A DNA stretch of 64,000 nt, from contig NZ_SOFH01000031.1 of the NCBI RefSeq assembly GCF_004402495.1, positions 1-64,000 of the forward strand. Reading direction: 5' to 3'. Source of the DNA: Cryobacterium sp. HLT2-28. Lineage in GTDB: Bacteria > Actinomycetota > Actinomycetes > Actinomycetales > Microbacteriaceae. The notes below the pieces were generated by a model. It was not told where the DNA came from and searched no databases. It worked only from the letters and a program-made list of their open reading frames with translations. Below are positions 9,201 to 16,788 of this stretch, piece by piece (within the stretch, counting starts at the first letter, position 1; each line of letters starts with the position of its first letter). The position numbers were made by a program, and so were the translations under genes.

Positions 9201-9303
9201 CAAGGTGAGCGTCTTCTTCGACTACTTCGTCGGCGCCGGCGGCTACGCACCGATGCCGTCCGACCGCACGTACTTCTTCGACGACGTGAGCGGGGTCTTC
9301 TGA
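6229..9303 (+). CDS. Secreted beta-helix protein with two Ig-like domains and a C-terminal carbohydrate-binding-like domain
   Basis: A 1024-residue exported protein. The N-terminus has a long basic region, a hydrophobic core (VAGAVAVLLGVLTAG) and a probable signal-peptidase site after AFA. About residues 65-630 read as a right-handed beta-helix of the pectate-lyase type (short repeated strands such as ADTVVLG-like and VQGIDIAGITIDAG). Relatives are often labelled adenylyl cyclase or coagulation factor 5/8 protein, labels I do not trust. Two similar Ig-like modules follow (about 632-735 and 735-835; both contain FTADDIV and TGG), then a Pro linker and a beta-sandwich module (843-1024) ending YFFDDVSGVF, like modules on glucan-active enzymes. 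The start at 6229 follows AGGACGAG. The CebR-like operator suggests a role in plant or microbial polysaccharide use; substrate and activity are unknown. Confidence 0.75.
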   Translation: MSLSIFRTGQVAPRPPIGRPSRLRTRLVAGAVAVLLGVLTAGTGLVPDAAFAAPAKPPPVAAPDFGPNVKIFDPSMPVADIQATVDAIRDTQVNDEMGTNRYTLLFKPGIYGSAEKPLIIQVGYYTEVAGLGASPTDVTINGHVDVYNRCRPETGCFALDSFWRSVSNLTINVTGGDGCRAGTNFWAASQASPMRRVNITGGKLSLMDYCTDGPQYASGGFIADSKTGDIINGSQQQYLVRDSSIGAWSNGVWNQVFAGVQGAPAQSYPDPPYTTLAKSPASKEKPYLFIDSAGAWQVFVPAPRTNYTGTTWENGPTPGRAIALSKFFVAKPSDSVSAINSKLAKGLNLLFTPGVYDVDKTITVKNANTVVLGMGLATLTAVNGAVVMSTADVQGIDIAGITIDAGTMNSPVLLKIGTKTGHRGTTSAANPTALQDVFFRVGGPHVGKATVSLEVNSDNAILDDIWAWRADHGKPGSVGWDINTGQNGVIVNGDNVTATGLFVEHYQQYNVIWNGENGRTVFFQNELPYDAPNQAAWQHDGVLGWAGYKVADTVTKNELWGGGSYVFNNVDPTIHASVGFEVPRKPGVKMHNLLSVQLGAGTLDHVINDKGLAVNSAGVGIPSCVVLYPSDDATPPTVAITDNVDGDTATGKVTFTFTFSEDVCSFTADDIVVTGGSRGSFTRVNAKTATLVVPPAENSSGTINVSMAEATFTDLPGTANTAAASAQQGFNTTTPLTLAITDNVPTATATGDVTFAFAFNRDVGTSFTADDIVTTGGTAGAFVRIDATHATLVVSPPADSTGTARVSVAAGTFTDLAGNANTTATAAQQAYNTTSTPPPPPSWAITFDDPAKTYTLTDFGNNGGAVVADPAGGTNKVATVSKAVTASATAGSTVSTGANLSVDTIPFTVARTKMTMRVYSPAAGVRVRMKFENAANPGQNVETDAFTTVAGAWETLTFDFGDTSTHFIPDGPTTYDRTKPTQNLNLASTYNKVSVFFDYFVGAGGYAPMPSDRTYFFDDVSGVF
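6252..6289 (+). other. Two adjacent hairpins in the first codons of the secreted protein gene
   Basis: GGGGCA-GGT-TGCCCC (6252-6266, leaving out one junction base) is followed at once by AAGGCCTCC-GATCG-GGAGGCCTT (6267-6289), a 9-bp perfect stem with a 5-nt loop. The second looks like an intrinsic-terminator stem but lies inside the coding sequence, about 40 nt after the start. It may slow or attenuate expression. Confidence 0.6.
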
Positions 9304-9364
9304 GTTGACACACGACTGAGTTGACCCACGGCCGAGTTGATACCCGGCTGAGTTGATACACGGC
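9301..9364 (+). repeat. 16-bp tandem repeat, four copies, beginning on the stop codon
   Basis: TGAGTTGACACACGAC, TGAGTTGACCCACGGC, CGAGTTGATACCCGGC and TGAGTTGATACACGGC lie head to tail from 9301. The first TGA is the gene's own stop. Most units contain two TGA triplets, and the 16-bp period places stops in all three frames within the first 22 bases. Confidence 0.95.
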
Positions 9365-9396
9365 GCGGCGGCGGCACCTTCGGGGCCGCCGCCGCG
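9364..9396. terminator. Bidirectional terminator between convergent genes
   Basis: A 12-bp GC-only stem (CGCGGCGGCGGC at 9364-9375, complement at 9385-9396) closes a 9-nt loop. It lies between the ends of the plus-strand secreted protein gene and the minus-strand regulator. No T-run is visible on either side. Confidence 0.7.
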
Positions 9397-9398
9397 TG

Positions 9399-10841
9399 CT
9401 ACTCCGAGGCGTGCGCCTCCAGGAACTCGTAGACCTCGGTGTCGTCGACGCCGGGGAAGGTGCCGCTCGGCAGCGGGGAGAGCACGTGCGCGTGCAACCG
9501 GGCGCTCGGCCAGGCCTTGCCGGCCCAGCGGGAGGAGACCTCCGACGCCGGGCGGCGGCAGCAGGACTCGTCGGGGCAGCGGGACACGGCCCGCTGGGTG
9601 GTCTCCCGGCCGCGGAACCACTTCGCCTGCGCGAACGGCACCCCCACGCTGATCGAGAACTCGCCGCCATCCGCCACACCCGTCTGGGTGGCCGACCAGA
9701 ACGTGCCGACCGGGGTGTCGGTGTACTGGTAGAACTCGGTCGTCCGGTTGGTGTGGGTGAAGGCGCTCCGGGCGCTCCACTGCTTGCAGACGTACTGGCC
9801 CTCGATCGACCCGGTCACATCCACCGGCAGCGGCAGCCCGTCGTTCTCGTAGCCCTTCTGCAGGGCGCCGTCACCGGTGACCCGCAGGAAATGCAGCGGC
9901 ATCTCCAGGTGGGAGGTGGCCAGGTTGGTCAGGCGCAGGGCGGCCGCCTCGTGCGTCACCCCGAACGCGTCGCGAAAATCCTCGACCGAGAGCTCGCGCT
10001 CCCGCTTCGCGTTGGCGAGGAACGCCACCGAGGCGTTCCGGGGCATCAGGCAGGCCGCCGCGAAATAGTTGATCTGCAGCCTCTGCCAGAGGAACTCGGC
10101 GTAGCTGTCCGGGCGTTCGTGGCCGAGCAGCCGGTGCCCCATCGCCTGCAACGCCATCGAGCGCAGCCCGTGCCCGCCGGGGATCGACGCCGGCGGCAGG
10201 TAGATGCGGTGGTTGACCAGGTCGGTCACCGACCGGGTCGAGTTCGGCAGGTCGTTCACGTAGATCAGGTTGAAGCCGAGCTGCTCGGCCATCACGCTCA
10301 CCTCGCGGTGGGTGAGCGCGCCCGACACGTGACCGGATGCCCGCACCTGGTCCTCGGCGAGCTGCTCGATGTCGGGCATGTAGTTGTCCTGCTCGCGCAT
10401 GAGCTCGCGCAGCTCGGTGTTCGCCCGCCGCGCCTCCTCCGGCGTGGCGATGGCCTCGCTGGCCCGGCGGGCGAGTTCCCGGTGCAGGCCGAGCAGGGAT
10501 TCGAGCGCCGCGAGCGGCATGCCCTTGGTCACCTTCACCGTCGGCAGGCCGAGGGCGCCGTAGAGCGGGTTCTTCTGTGCCCGGGCGAGCTCGATCTCCA
10601 GGGCCGCCCGCGTGTTGGGAGCCTCGCCGCTGAGCAGTTCGGTGATGGGCACGGCCAGGGCGGTGGCGACATCCTGCAGCGTCGACAGCTTGGGCTCGCG
10701 CCGTCCGTTCTCGATCAGGGAGAGCTGGCTGCCGGCAAGGCCGACCCGATCGCCGAGCTGGTCGAGGGTGAGGCTGCGCTCGCCGCGGAAATGACGGATG
10801 CGCAGGCCGAGGGTGACGAGGTCGGAGGCACGTGTGGGCAT
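9399..10841 (-). CDS. ramB: RamB/ScfR-type transcriptional regulator (XRE domain, IrrE-like core)
   Basis: A 480-residue regulator of acetate or short-chain acyl metabolism by family. An XRE helix-turn-helix occupies about residues 10-70 (LTLDQLGDRVGLAGSQLSLIENGRREP). The middle region is IrrE/ImmA-like but degenerate: MGHRLLGH stands where peptidases have HExxH, so proteolysis is unlikely. The C-terminal domain carries several Cys (SRCPDESCCRRPASE). In Corynebacterium and Mycobacterium RamB controls glyoxylate and acetate genes; here it is divergent from pckG, which fits control of gluconeogenic flux. AAGGA directly abuts the ATG, so the start may be weakly translated. The 134-bp divergent region holds two palindrome sets. 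Confidence 0.85.
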   Translation of the reverse strand: MPTRASDLVTLGLRIRHFRGERSLTLDQLGDRVGLAGSQLSLIENGRREPKLSTLQDVATALAVPITELLSGEAPNTRAALEIELARAQKNPLYGALGLPTVKVTKGMPLAALESLLGLHRELARRASEAIATPEEARRANTELRELMREQDNYMPDIEQLAEDQVRASGHVSGALTHREVSVMAEQLGFNLIYVNDLPNSTRSVTDLVNHRIYLPPASIPGGHGLRSMALQAMGHRLLGHERPDSYAEFLWQRLQINYFAAACLMPRNASVAFLANAKRERELSVEDFRDAFGVTHEAAALRLTNLATSHLEMPLHFLRVTGDGALQKGYENDGLPLPVDVTGSIEGQYVCKQWSARSAFTHTNRTTEFYQYTDTPVGTFWSATQTGVADGGEFSISVGVPFAQAKWFRGRETTQRAVSRCPDESCCRRPASEVSSRWAGKAWPSARLHAHVLSPLPSGTFPGVDDTEVYEFLEAHASE

Positions 10842-10857
10842 TCCTTAACATTACCGA

Positions 10858-10917
10858 AAGAATCGCGATTCTTAACGGAAAGAATGCCCACGGAATGCGG
10901 GAAACAGGCGCATTCTT
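10858..10917. promoter_or_regulatory. Paired palindromes in the ramB-pckG control region
   Basis: AAGAATCGCGATTCTT (10858-10873) is a perfect 16-bp palindrome. It is followed by an inverted repeat with arms AAGAATGC (10880-10887) and GCATTCTT (10910-10917). All share the half-site AAGAAT. Further on, GCAAAGTT (10928-10935) is the reverse complement of AACTTTGC, the core of the described RamB motif. These are likely regulator sites for the divergent pair. Confidence 0.6.
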
Positions 10918-10975
10918 GATTTAGCGGGCAAAGTTACCCATCCGATGCACCCGATCGAAGACGAAAGGCCAGGAG

Positions 10976-12826
10976 ATGACCATCGCGAATGTCTCAGTTC
11001 AGACCGGCGGGGGCGAGTCCTGCCACGCCGCTGGAACCACCGACCCCAACCTCCAGGCCTGGGTGGACGAAATCGCCCGGTTGACCCAGCCCGACGCGAT
11101 CGTCTGGTGCGACGGCTCCCTGCGCGAGGCCGACGCCCTCGCCAAGCAGCTCGTCACCGAGGGCAAGCTCATCCGGCTGAACCCGGAGTGGCGCCCCAAC
11201 AGCTACCTCGCCCGCACCAGCCCGTCCGACGTCGCCCGGGTCGAGGACCGCACCTTCATCTGTTCGACCGACCCGGAGGATGCCGGCCCCACCAACAACT
11301 GGGCCGACCCGGGGGCGATGCGCGCCGAGCTGACCGAGGTCTTCGCCGGCAGCATGCGCGGTCGCACCCTGTACGTCGTGCCGTTCTCGATGGGCCCGCT
11401 CGGCGGCCCCATCTCGCAGCTCGGGGTGGAGATCACCGACTCGCCCTACGTCGTGCTCAACATGGGCATCATGACCCGGATGGGCGTGCAGGTGCTGCGC
11501 CTGATCGAGGCCGGCGCGAGCTGGGTGCACACCCTGCACAGCGTGGGTTACCCGCTGGTCGACGCCGAGGGACACCACCGCGCCGACGTCGAATGGCCCT
11601 GCAACGACACCAAGTACATCGTGCAGTTCCCGGAGACCTGCGAGGTCTGGTCCTTCGGCTCCGGCTACGGGGGCAACGCGCTGCTCTCCAAGAAGTCCTT
11701 CGCGCTGCGGATCGCCTCGGTGATGGCCCGCGATGAGGGCTGGCTCGCCGAGCACATGCTCCTGATCAAGGTCACCTCCCCCGAGGGCGGCGTCTCCCAC
11801 CTGGCCGCCGCGTTCCCGTCGGCCTGCGGTAAGACCAACCTGTCGATGCTGCGCCCGACCATCCCCGGTTGGAAGGTCGAGACCATCGGTGACGACATCG
11901 CCTGGCTGCGCCCCGGCACGGACGGGCGCCTGTGGGCGATCAACCCGGAGGCCGGCTTCTTCGGCGTCGCCCCCGGCACCGGGGAGGTCACCAACCCGAC
12001 CGCCGTCGCCACCGTCTGGGGAAACACCATCTTCACGAACGTCGCACTGCGTGACGACGGAGACGTCTGGTGGGAAGGCCTCACCGAGACGCCGCCGAGC
12101 CACCTGATCGACTGGGAGGGCAACGACTGGACGCCCGCCTCGAGCACCCCGGCCGCGCACCCCAACTCCCGGTTCACCGTCGCCGCGGCCCAATGCCCGT
12201 CGATCTCCGACGACTGGGAGGCGTTCGGCGGCGTGCCGATCGACGCCATCCTCTTCGGCGGCCGCCGCGCCACCAACGTGCCGCTCGTCGCCCAGGCGCG
12301 CAGCTGGAAGCACGGCGTGTTCATGGGAGCCACCATCGCCTCGGAGAAGACCGCCGCCGCGGAGGGCATCGTCGGCGAGCTGCGCCGCGACCCGTTCGCA
12401 ATGCTCCCGTTCTGCGGCTACAACATGGCCGACTACTGGGCGCACTGGCTCTCGGTCGGCAGGGGTCTCGGCGCCAAGGCGCCGGCGATCTTCCAGGTGA
12501 ACTGGTTCCGCAAGGGCCACGACGGCAGCTTCCTCTGGCCCGGTTTCGGCGAGAACTCGCGCGTGATCGAGTGGATCGTGCGCCGGATCGAAGGCAAGGC
12601 GCCGGCCGTCGACACTCCGATCGGGCGCCTCCCCGCCCCCGGCGGCCTGGACCTGGACGGCCTGGACCTGTCCGAGGATGCGGTGGAGCAGCTCTTCCAC
12701 ATCGACCACGCGTCCTGGCTGGCCGAGTGCGACCTCACCGAGGAGTACTTCGCCCAGTTCGGCGACCGCGTGCCGCCGGCCCTCCAGGCCGAGCTCGCCA
12801 GCGTGCGCTACAACCTCCGCGGCTAA
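10976..12826 (+). CDS. pckG: Phosphoenolpyruvate carboxykinase (GTP)
   Basis: Converts oxaloacetate and GTP to phosphoenolpyruvate, GDP and CO2, the committed gluconeogenic step. The 616-residue length is normal for the GTP enzyme. The P-loop [13 protein letters not shown], the kinase-2 motif [10 protein letters not shown] and the substrate region with [12 protein letters not shown] are all present. The reactive-loop Cys lies in the P-loop motif, as in the GTP family. GGAG sits just before the ATG at 10976. Divergent from the RamB-like regulator with clustered palindromes in between. A long hairpin follows the stop (12882-12928). Function is secure. Confidence 0.97.
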   Translation: MTIANVSVQTGGGESCHAAGTTDPNLQAWVDEIARLTQPDAIVWCDGSLREADALAKQLVTEGKLIRLNPEWRPNSYLARTSPSDVARVEDRTFICSTDPEDAGPTNNWADPGAMRAELTEVFAGSMRGRTLYVVPFSMGPLGGPISQLGVEITDSPYVVLNMGIMTRMGVQVLRLIEAGASWVHTLHSVGYPLVDAEGHHRADVEWPCNDTKYIVQFPETCEVWSFGSGYGGNALLSKKSFALRIASVMARDEGWLAEHMLLIKVTSPEGGVSHLAAAFPSACGKTNLSMLRPTIPGWKVETIGDDIAWLRPGTDGRLWAINPEAGFFGVAPGTGEVTNPTAVATVWGNTIFTNVALRDDGDVWWEGLTETPPSHLIDWEGNDWTPASSTPAAHPNSRFTVAAAQCPSISDDWEAFGGVPIDAILFGGRRATNVPLVAQARSWKHGVFMGATIASEKTAAAEGIVGELRRDPFAMLPFCGYNMADYWAHWLSVGRGLGAKAPAIFQVNWFRKGHDGSFLWPGFGENSRVIEWIVRRIEGKAPAVDTPIGRLPAPGGLDLDGLDLSEDAVEQLFHIDHASWLAECDLTEEYFAQFGDRVPPALQAELASVRYNLRG

Positions 12827-12881
12827 CCTCGCCCGCTCCTCCCCGCCCGCCCCGCAACCGCCTCCGCCGGGATGCGCGAAC

Positions 12882-12928
12882 GCGCACTTTTGGCCCTCTC
12901 AGCATTGCTGGGGGGGCCAAAACTACGC
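12882..12928. terminator. Long imperfect palindrome after pckG, likely terminator
   Basis: The two 23-bp arms (12882-12904 and 12906-12928) match at 19 positions. They begin GCGCACTTTTGGCCC and end GGGCCAAAACTACGC, with a single-base loop. The downstream arm has no T-run. It is one of several long intergenic palindromes in the window. Confidence 0.65.
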
Positions 12929-13028
12929 TCTCCCGAGGTGTCGGCGCGCGCCACTCGCGCCGGGGCGCAGGCGCGGCTGCCCATAGGATTCAACTCACCA
13001 CACGCATGAGCGAACATGAGGTGAACCC

Positions 13029-14282
13029 GTGGACAGTGACGTCGAACCCCAGGCGCGGCGGGGAACAAACCTGCCCCGGATGGGCGATTTCAACCGATCC
13101 GTTGTGCTCGACTCGATCCGTCGCTCACGCACGGGGCTCAGCCGGGTGGAACTCGGGCACTCAACCGGGCTCTCGGCCCAGACGGTCTCCAACATTTGCC
13201 GCAAGCTGATCGACCAGCAGATGGTGGTCGAGGCCGGCAAGGCGAGCGGCGGGGCGGGGAAGCCGCGCACGATTCTGCGGCTGAACCCGAACGCTGTCTA
13301 CGCGATCGGCGTGCATCTCGATCCGGCCGTGATGACCTTTGCGATCCTGGACCTGATCGGAACTGTCCTGGTCCGCTCCCGCAAGAGAACACCGGTGGCC
13401 GGCGACCCGAACCGGATCATCACGGCGATCTCCGGCGAGATCGAGCGACTGATCCTGGAGTCGGGTGTGGACCGGCAGAAGATCGCCGGGCTCGGGGTCG
13501 CCACGCCCGGACCCATCGACCCGGAGCGCGGCACCGTCGTCGATCCGCCGCACCTGCACGGCTGGCACCGGGTGCCCCTCCGCGACGCCCTCGCGCGAAC
13601 CACCGGGTTCTCGGTGATCGTCGACAAGGATGTCACCGCGGCCGCCATCGCCGAGACGTGGGCCGGCGGCCCGAGCGGGTCGGGAAGTTTCGTTTTCTTC
13701 TACCTCGGCACAGGGATCGGTGCCGGCCTCGTCGTCGACAACGAGGTCGTGCGCGGGCGTTCGCACAATGCCGGCGAGATCGGGCACGTGATCGCCGACC
13801 CCGGGGGACCGCTCTGTGTGTGCGGTCTCCGCGGATGCATCGCCGTCACCATCACCCCGCAGAGTCTCGTTCTCGAAGCCGAGGAGCTGGGTGTTCTCGC
13901 CGACACCCGGGTGCAGAACGGCCCCCACGCCGTGGACGAGCAGTTCTCGGCGCTTTGCGCGCTGGCCGCGCGCCGCAATTCCGTCGCCGCGGAGATCCTG
14001 GATCGTTCGGCGGTGCGCGTCGCCAGGGCCGCCTCGGTCATCACCAACCTCCTCGACGTCGACCGGGTCGTCTTCGGCGGCCCGTACTGGGCGCGGCTCC
14101 GCGAGGTCTACCTCGGCCGCATCCCTTCCCTCCTCGATGAGCTCACCGTGGCTCGGAGCATCCACCGGGTCGAGGTCGTCGGCACCGGCGTCGGCGAAGA
14201 CGTGGGTGCCATCGGCGCTGCCTGTCTGGTGCTGGACCACGCTCTGGCCCCCCGCGCGGCCCGCCTGCTCCTGGCCCACTGA
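13029..14282 (+). CDS. ROK-family transcriptional regulator
   Basis: A 417-residue sugar-sensing regulator, probably of the mannoside genes that follow. About residues 20-80 form a MarR-like winged helix (LSRVELGHSTGLSAQTVSNICRKLI). The rest is a ROK kinase-like fold with the phosphate motif (LGTGIGAGLVVD) and the zinc-site motif CVCGLRGC preceded by AGEIGH. Repressors of this class lose DNA binding on sensing a sugar or sugar phosphate; here the ligand would be mannose or a manno-oligosaccharide. It starts at GTG 13029 after GAGGTGAA. It is separate from, but reads in the same direction as, the ABC importer and mannosidase operon, whose promoter begins about 50 bp after its stop. Confidence 0.87.
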   Translation: MDSDVEPQARRGTNLPRMGDFNRSVVLDSIRRSRTGLSRVELGHSTGLSAQTVSNICRKLIDQQMVVEAGKASGGAGKPRTILRLNPNAVYAIGVHLDPAVMTFAILDLIGTVLVRSRKRTPVAGDPNRIITAISGEIERLILESGVDRQKIAGLGVATPGPIDPERGTVVDPPHLHGWHRVPLRDALARTTGFSVIVDKDVTAAAIAETWAGGPSGSGSFVFFYLGTGIGAGLVVDNEVVRGRSHNAGEIGHVIADPGGPLCVCGLRGCIAVTITPQSLVLEAEELGVLADTRVQNGPHAVDEQFSALCALAARRNSVAAEILDRSAVRVARAASVITNLLDVDRVVFGGPYWARLREVYLGRIPSLLDELTVARSIHRVEVVGTGVGEDVGAIGAACLVLDHALAPRAARLLLAH

Positions 14283-14331
14283 ACGCCGGGTAACAGCTGT
14301 ATAACGCTGGGGTATGGGCGCGCCCGAAGGG

Positions 14332-14360
14332 TTGAGGAGTTTATCCATTCGATTTAGTAT
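14332..14360 (+). promoter_or_regulatory. Predicted promoter of the mannoside importer operon
   Basis: TTGAGG at 14332-14337 and TAGTAT at 14355-14360 are separated by 17 bp. Transcription would start at about 14367, giving a leader of roughly 65 nt before the binding-protein ATG at 14432. I found no clear operator palindrome in this 150-bp gap. Confidence 0.5.
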
Positions 14361-14431
14361 TGGGTTTGCCACAGCCGGTCATCGGACCGGCGACCGTCCG
14401 TGGGGGGCAACTGATGGAGCAAAGGAGCACC

Positions 14432-15784
14432 ATGCATCGCAACACAAAACTCGCCGTGTCCGTGTTGATGGCCACCTCGATGATCGCACTGGCCGGCTGC
14501 TCGGCCGCCGACGCGGGGAGCGACAGCAAGACCTTGAAAATCGTCTACGAGAAGACCGATTCGTTCACTGCCCTCGATACACTCTTCAAGAAGATCAAGC
14601 CCGAGTTCGAAGCGGCACACAAGGGCGTGACGGTCAACCTGCAGCCGATCCAGGCCAATGATGACGACTATTCCACCAAGCTCGCGCTCTCCCAGCAGTC
14701 GGCGGATACCGCCCCCGACGTCTTCTATGAGGACACCTTCCGCCTGCGTTCGGACATCGACGCCGGCTACCTCCTCAACCTCGACGGGCACCTCGACGGC
14801 TGGGCTGACTGGTCCAAGTTCAACGAGGGAGCCAAGGGCGCGGGGATGGGCGACGACGGCAGCACCTACGCCGTCCCGCTCGGCACGGACACGCGCGGCA
14901 TCTGGTACAGCAAGCCTGTCTTCACCAAGGCCGGCATCGCCGTGCCGTGGCAGCCCGAAACCTGGGCCGACATCCTGACTGCTGCTCGCAAGATCCAGGC
15001 CACCCAGCCCGGCGTCGTGCCGTTCAACATGTACGCCGGGAAGGGCACCGGCGAGGGAACGGTCATGCAAAGCTTCTACGAGCTTCTCTACGGCACGGGA
15101 GACTCGCTCTACAACGAGAACGACCAGAAATGGGTCGTGGGCTCGAAAGGGTTCAAGGATTCGCTGACCTTCCTTGACACGCTCTACTCGGAAAAGCTCG
15201 CCGTCGACCCGTCCGACGCACTCGACCCGAACGTGTGGAAGAAGGTGTTCGGTGAGTTGTTCCCGAAGGGCCAGCTCGGCGGCACCGTCGAAGGCTCCTA
15301 CACGCCGTCGTTCTGGCAGAAGGGCGGCTCCTACGAATGGCCGGCCTACGTGACCGACATGGGCGTCGCGGCCTTCCCCACCCAGAACGGTGATGCCCCG
15401 CACGGTGTGAGTATGTCCGGCGGCTGGACCCTGGCCGTCGGCGCGAAAACGAAGAACGCCGACCTCGCATTCGAGTTCCTCAGCCTCGCACTCAACAAGG
15501 AGAATTCGCTCTGGTACGACATCAACAACTCGCAGATCGCGGTGCGAACGGATGTCGCCGCGGACCCGACCTACCTCGCGGCGAACCCGTTCGTGGCGGC
15601 CGTGACCGACCTCGTCTCCGTGACGCACTACCGCCCGGCGACCTCCGACTACCCGAAGATCTCCGCCGAAGTGCAGGCGGCGACCGAAGCGGTGATCACC
15701 CGGCAGATGAGCGTCGACGAGGCATCCGCCGCCTACGACAAGGCCGTCGAGGCAATCGTTGGAGCGGACAAGGTCACCAAGTAG
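14432..15784 (+). CDS. Carbohydrate ABC transporter substrate-binding lipoprotein
   Basis: Binds an extracellular sugar for the two permeases encoded next. The 450-residue precursor has a short basic start, hydrophobic core and lipobox LAGC with Cys23. The mature protein is a family-1 solute-binding fold (KTLKIVYEKTDSFTALDTLF at its start; later WTLAVGAKTKNADLAFEFL, typical of CUT1 systems). AAAGGAG lies just upstream of the ATG at 14432; two in-frame ATGs further upstream lack such a site. No ATPase gene is in the operon, so like many CUT1 importers it probably shares an MsiK/MsmK-type ATPase. The downstream GH38 enzyme points to manno-oligosaccharides as cargo. Confidence 0.88.
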   Translation: MHRNTKLAVSVLMATSMIALAGCSAADAGSDSKTLKIVYEKTDSFTALDTLFKKIKPEFEAAHKGVTVNLQPIQANDDDYSTKLALSQQSADTAPDVFYEDTFRLRSDIDAGYLLNLDGHLDGWADWSKFNEGAKGAGMGDDGSTYAVPLGTDTRGIWYSKPVFTKAGIAVPWQPETWADILTAARKIQATQPGVVPFNMYAGKGTGEGTVMQSFYELLYGTGDSLYNENDQKWVVGSKGFKDSLTFLDTLYSEKLAVDPSDALDPNVWKKVFGELFPKGQLGGTVEGSYTPSFWQKGGSYEWPAYVTDMGVAAFPTQNGDAPHGVSMSGGWTLAVGAKTKNADLAFEFLSLALNKENSLWYDINNSQIAVRTDVAADPTYLAANPFVAAVTDLVSVTHYRPATSDYPKISAEVQAATEAVITRQMSVDEASAAYDKAVEAIVGADKVTK

Positions 15785-15788
15785 AACG

Positions 15789-16784
15789 ATGAAGCCCGAA
15801 CAGATCGCGCCGACCCGGGGCCCGAACCCGGGAGACCCGGAGCCCGTTGGCTCCGGTTCTCCCGGGCGCCCGGAATCGACCGAAGGCGGGTCCCGGCGCC
15901 GAGGGCCGCTCGGCACGCGTGCGCGAACGGCCGCCCGCCTGTTGCCGCTCCTGCCCGCTGTGCTGCTGCTCCTGGTCTTTCTCGCGGGGCCGGTGGCGTG
16001 GTCGTTCTACGGCTCATTCACCAATGCGGCGCTGACCGGCAGGGAAGCCCGGAACCCCCAATGGGTCGGGCTCGACAACTACATCACGCTGTTCCAGGAC
16101 CCCGTCTTCCCGCTCGCGCTGTGGCTGACCGTTGTGTTCGTGGTCGCGTCCGCCATCATCGGGCAGAACTTCCTCGGCCTGGGCATCGCGCTTCTGATGA
16201 ACCGGGCCAACCGGGTCGTCGGCAGCCTGGTCGGCCTCACCGTCGTGGCCGCCTGGGTATTGCCCGAGATCGTGGCCGCCTTCGTCGCCTACGCCTATTT
16301 CAGCAAGGACGGCACGCTCAACCAGGTTCTGTCGGCGTTCGGGATGACCGGCCCGAACTGGCTGTTCAGCCTCCCGATGCTCGCCATCATCCTGGCCAAC
16401 GTGTGGCGGGGCACCGCGTTCTCGATGATGGTCTACCGAGCCGCGCTCAACGATGTGCCGATCGAAATCACGGAGGCCGCCATGATCGATGGCGCCGGCG
16501 GCACGAAACGACTCGTGCTGATCACGATCCCGATGATCAAGAGCAGCATCACTACCAACCTCATGCTCATCACCCTGCAGACCCTGTCGGTGTTCACGCT
16601 GATCTGGGTGATGACCGCCGGCGGCCCCGGAAACCAGAGCACGACACTGCCGGTGATGGCCTTCCAGGAGGCCTTCCGGTTCAGCGACATCGGCTACGGA
16701 ACCGCGATCGCCACCGTGATGCTGCTGATCGGCGCGGCCTTCTCCGTCGTGTACATCCGCGCCCTTCGACCGGGAAAGGGGTAA
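15789..16784 (+). CDS. Sugar ABC transporter permease (MalF type)
   Basis: First of two CUT1 membrane subunits. The 331-residue protein has a Pro/Gly-rich cytoplasmic N-terminus of about 45 residues, then six predicted membrane helices. The coupling motif is EAAMIDGAGGTKRLVLITIPMI. The ATG at 15789 lies 5 bp after the binding-protein stop, with only a weak ribosome binding site. A 17-bp-stem hairpin occupies codons 13-26 (15827-15866) and could lower permease output relative to the binding protein. Operon order binding protein, permease, permease, hydrolase. Confidence 0.88.
   Translation: MKPEQIAPTRGPNPGDPEPVGSGSPGRPESTEGGSRRRGPLGTRARTAARLLPLLPAVLLLLVFLAGPVAWSFYGSFTNAALTGREARNPQWVGLDNYITLFQDPVFPLALWLTVVFVVASAIIGQNFLGLGIALLMNRANRVVGSLVGLTVVAAWVLPEIVAAFVAYAYFSKDGTLNQVLSAFGMTGPNWLFSLPMLAIILANVWRGTAFSMMVYRAALNDVPIEITEAAMIDGAGGTKRLVLITIPMIKSSITTNLMLITLQTLSVFTLIWVMTAGGPGNQSTTLPVMAFQEAFRFSDIGYGTAIATVMLLIGAAFSVVYIRALRPGKG
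15827..15866 (+). other. Strong hairpin at the 5' end of the permease coding sequence
   Basis: CCCGGGAGACCCGGAGCC (15827-15844) pairs with GGCTCCGGTTCTCCCGGG (15849-15866) with one mismatch and a 4-nt loop (CGTT). It starts 43 nt downstream of the binding-protein stop. It encodes a Gly/Pro/Ser-rich stretch, so coding constraint is weak. Confidence 0.75.
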
Positions 16785-16788
16785 ACGG

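Noticed and set aside
9399..10841. Active IrrE/ImmA metallopeptidase
   Set aside because: The zinc motif HExxH is not present (MGHRLLGH instead), so only a regulatory role is supported.
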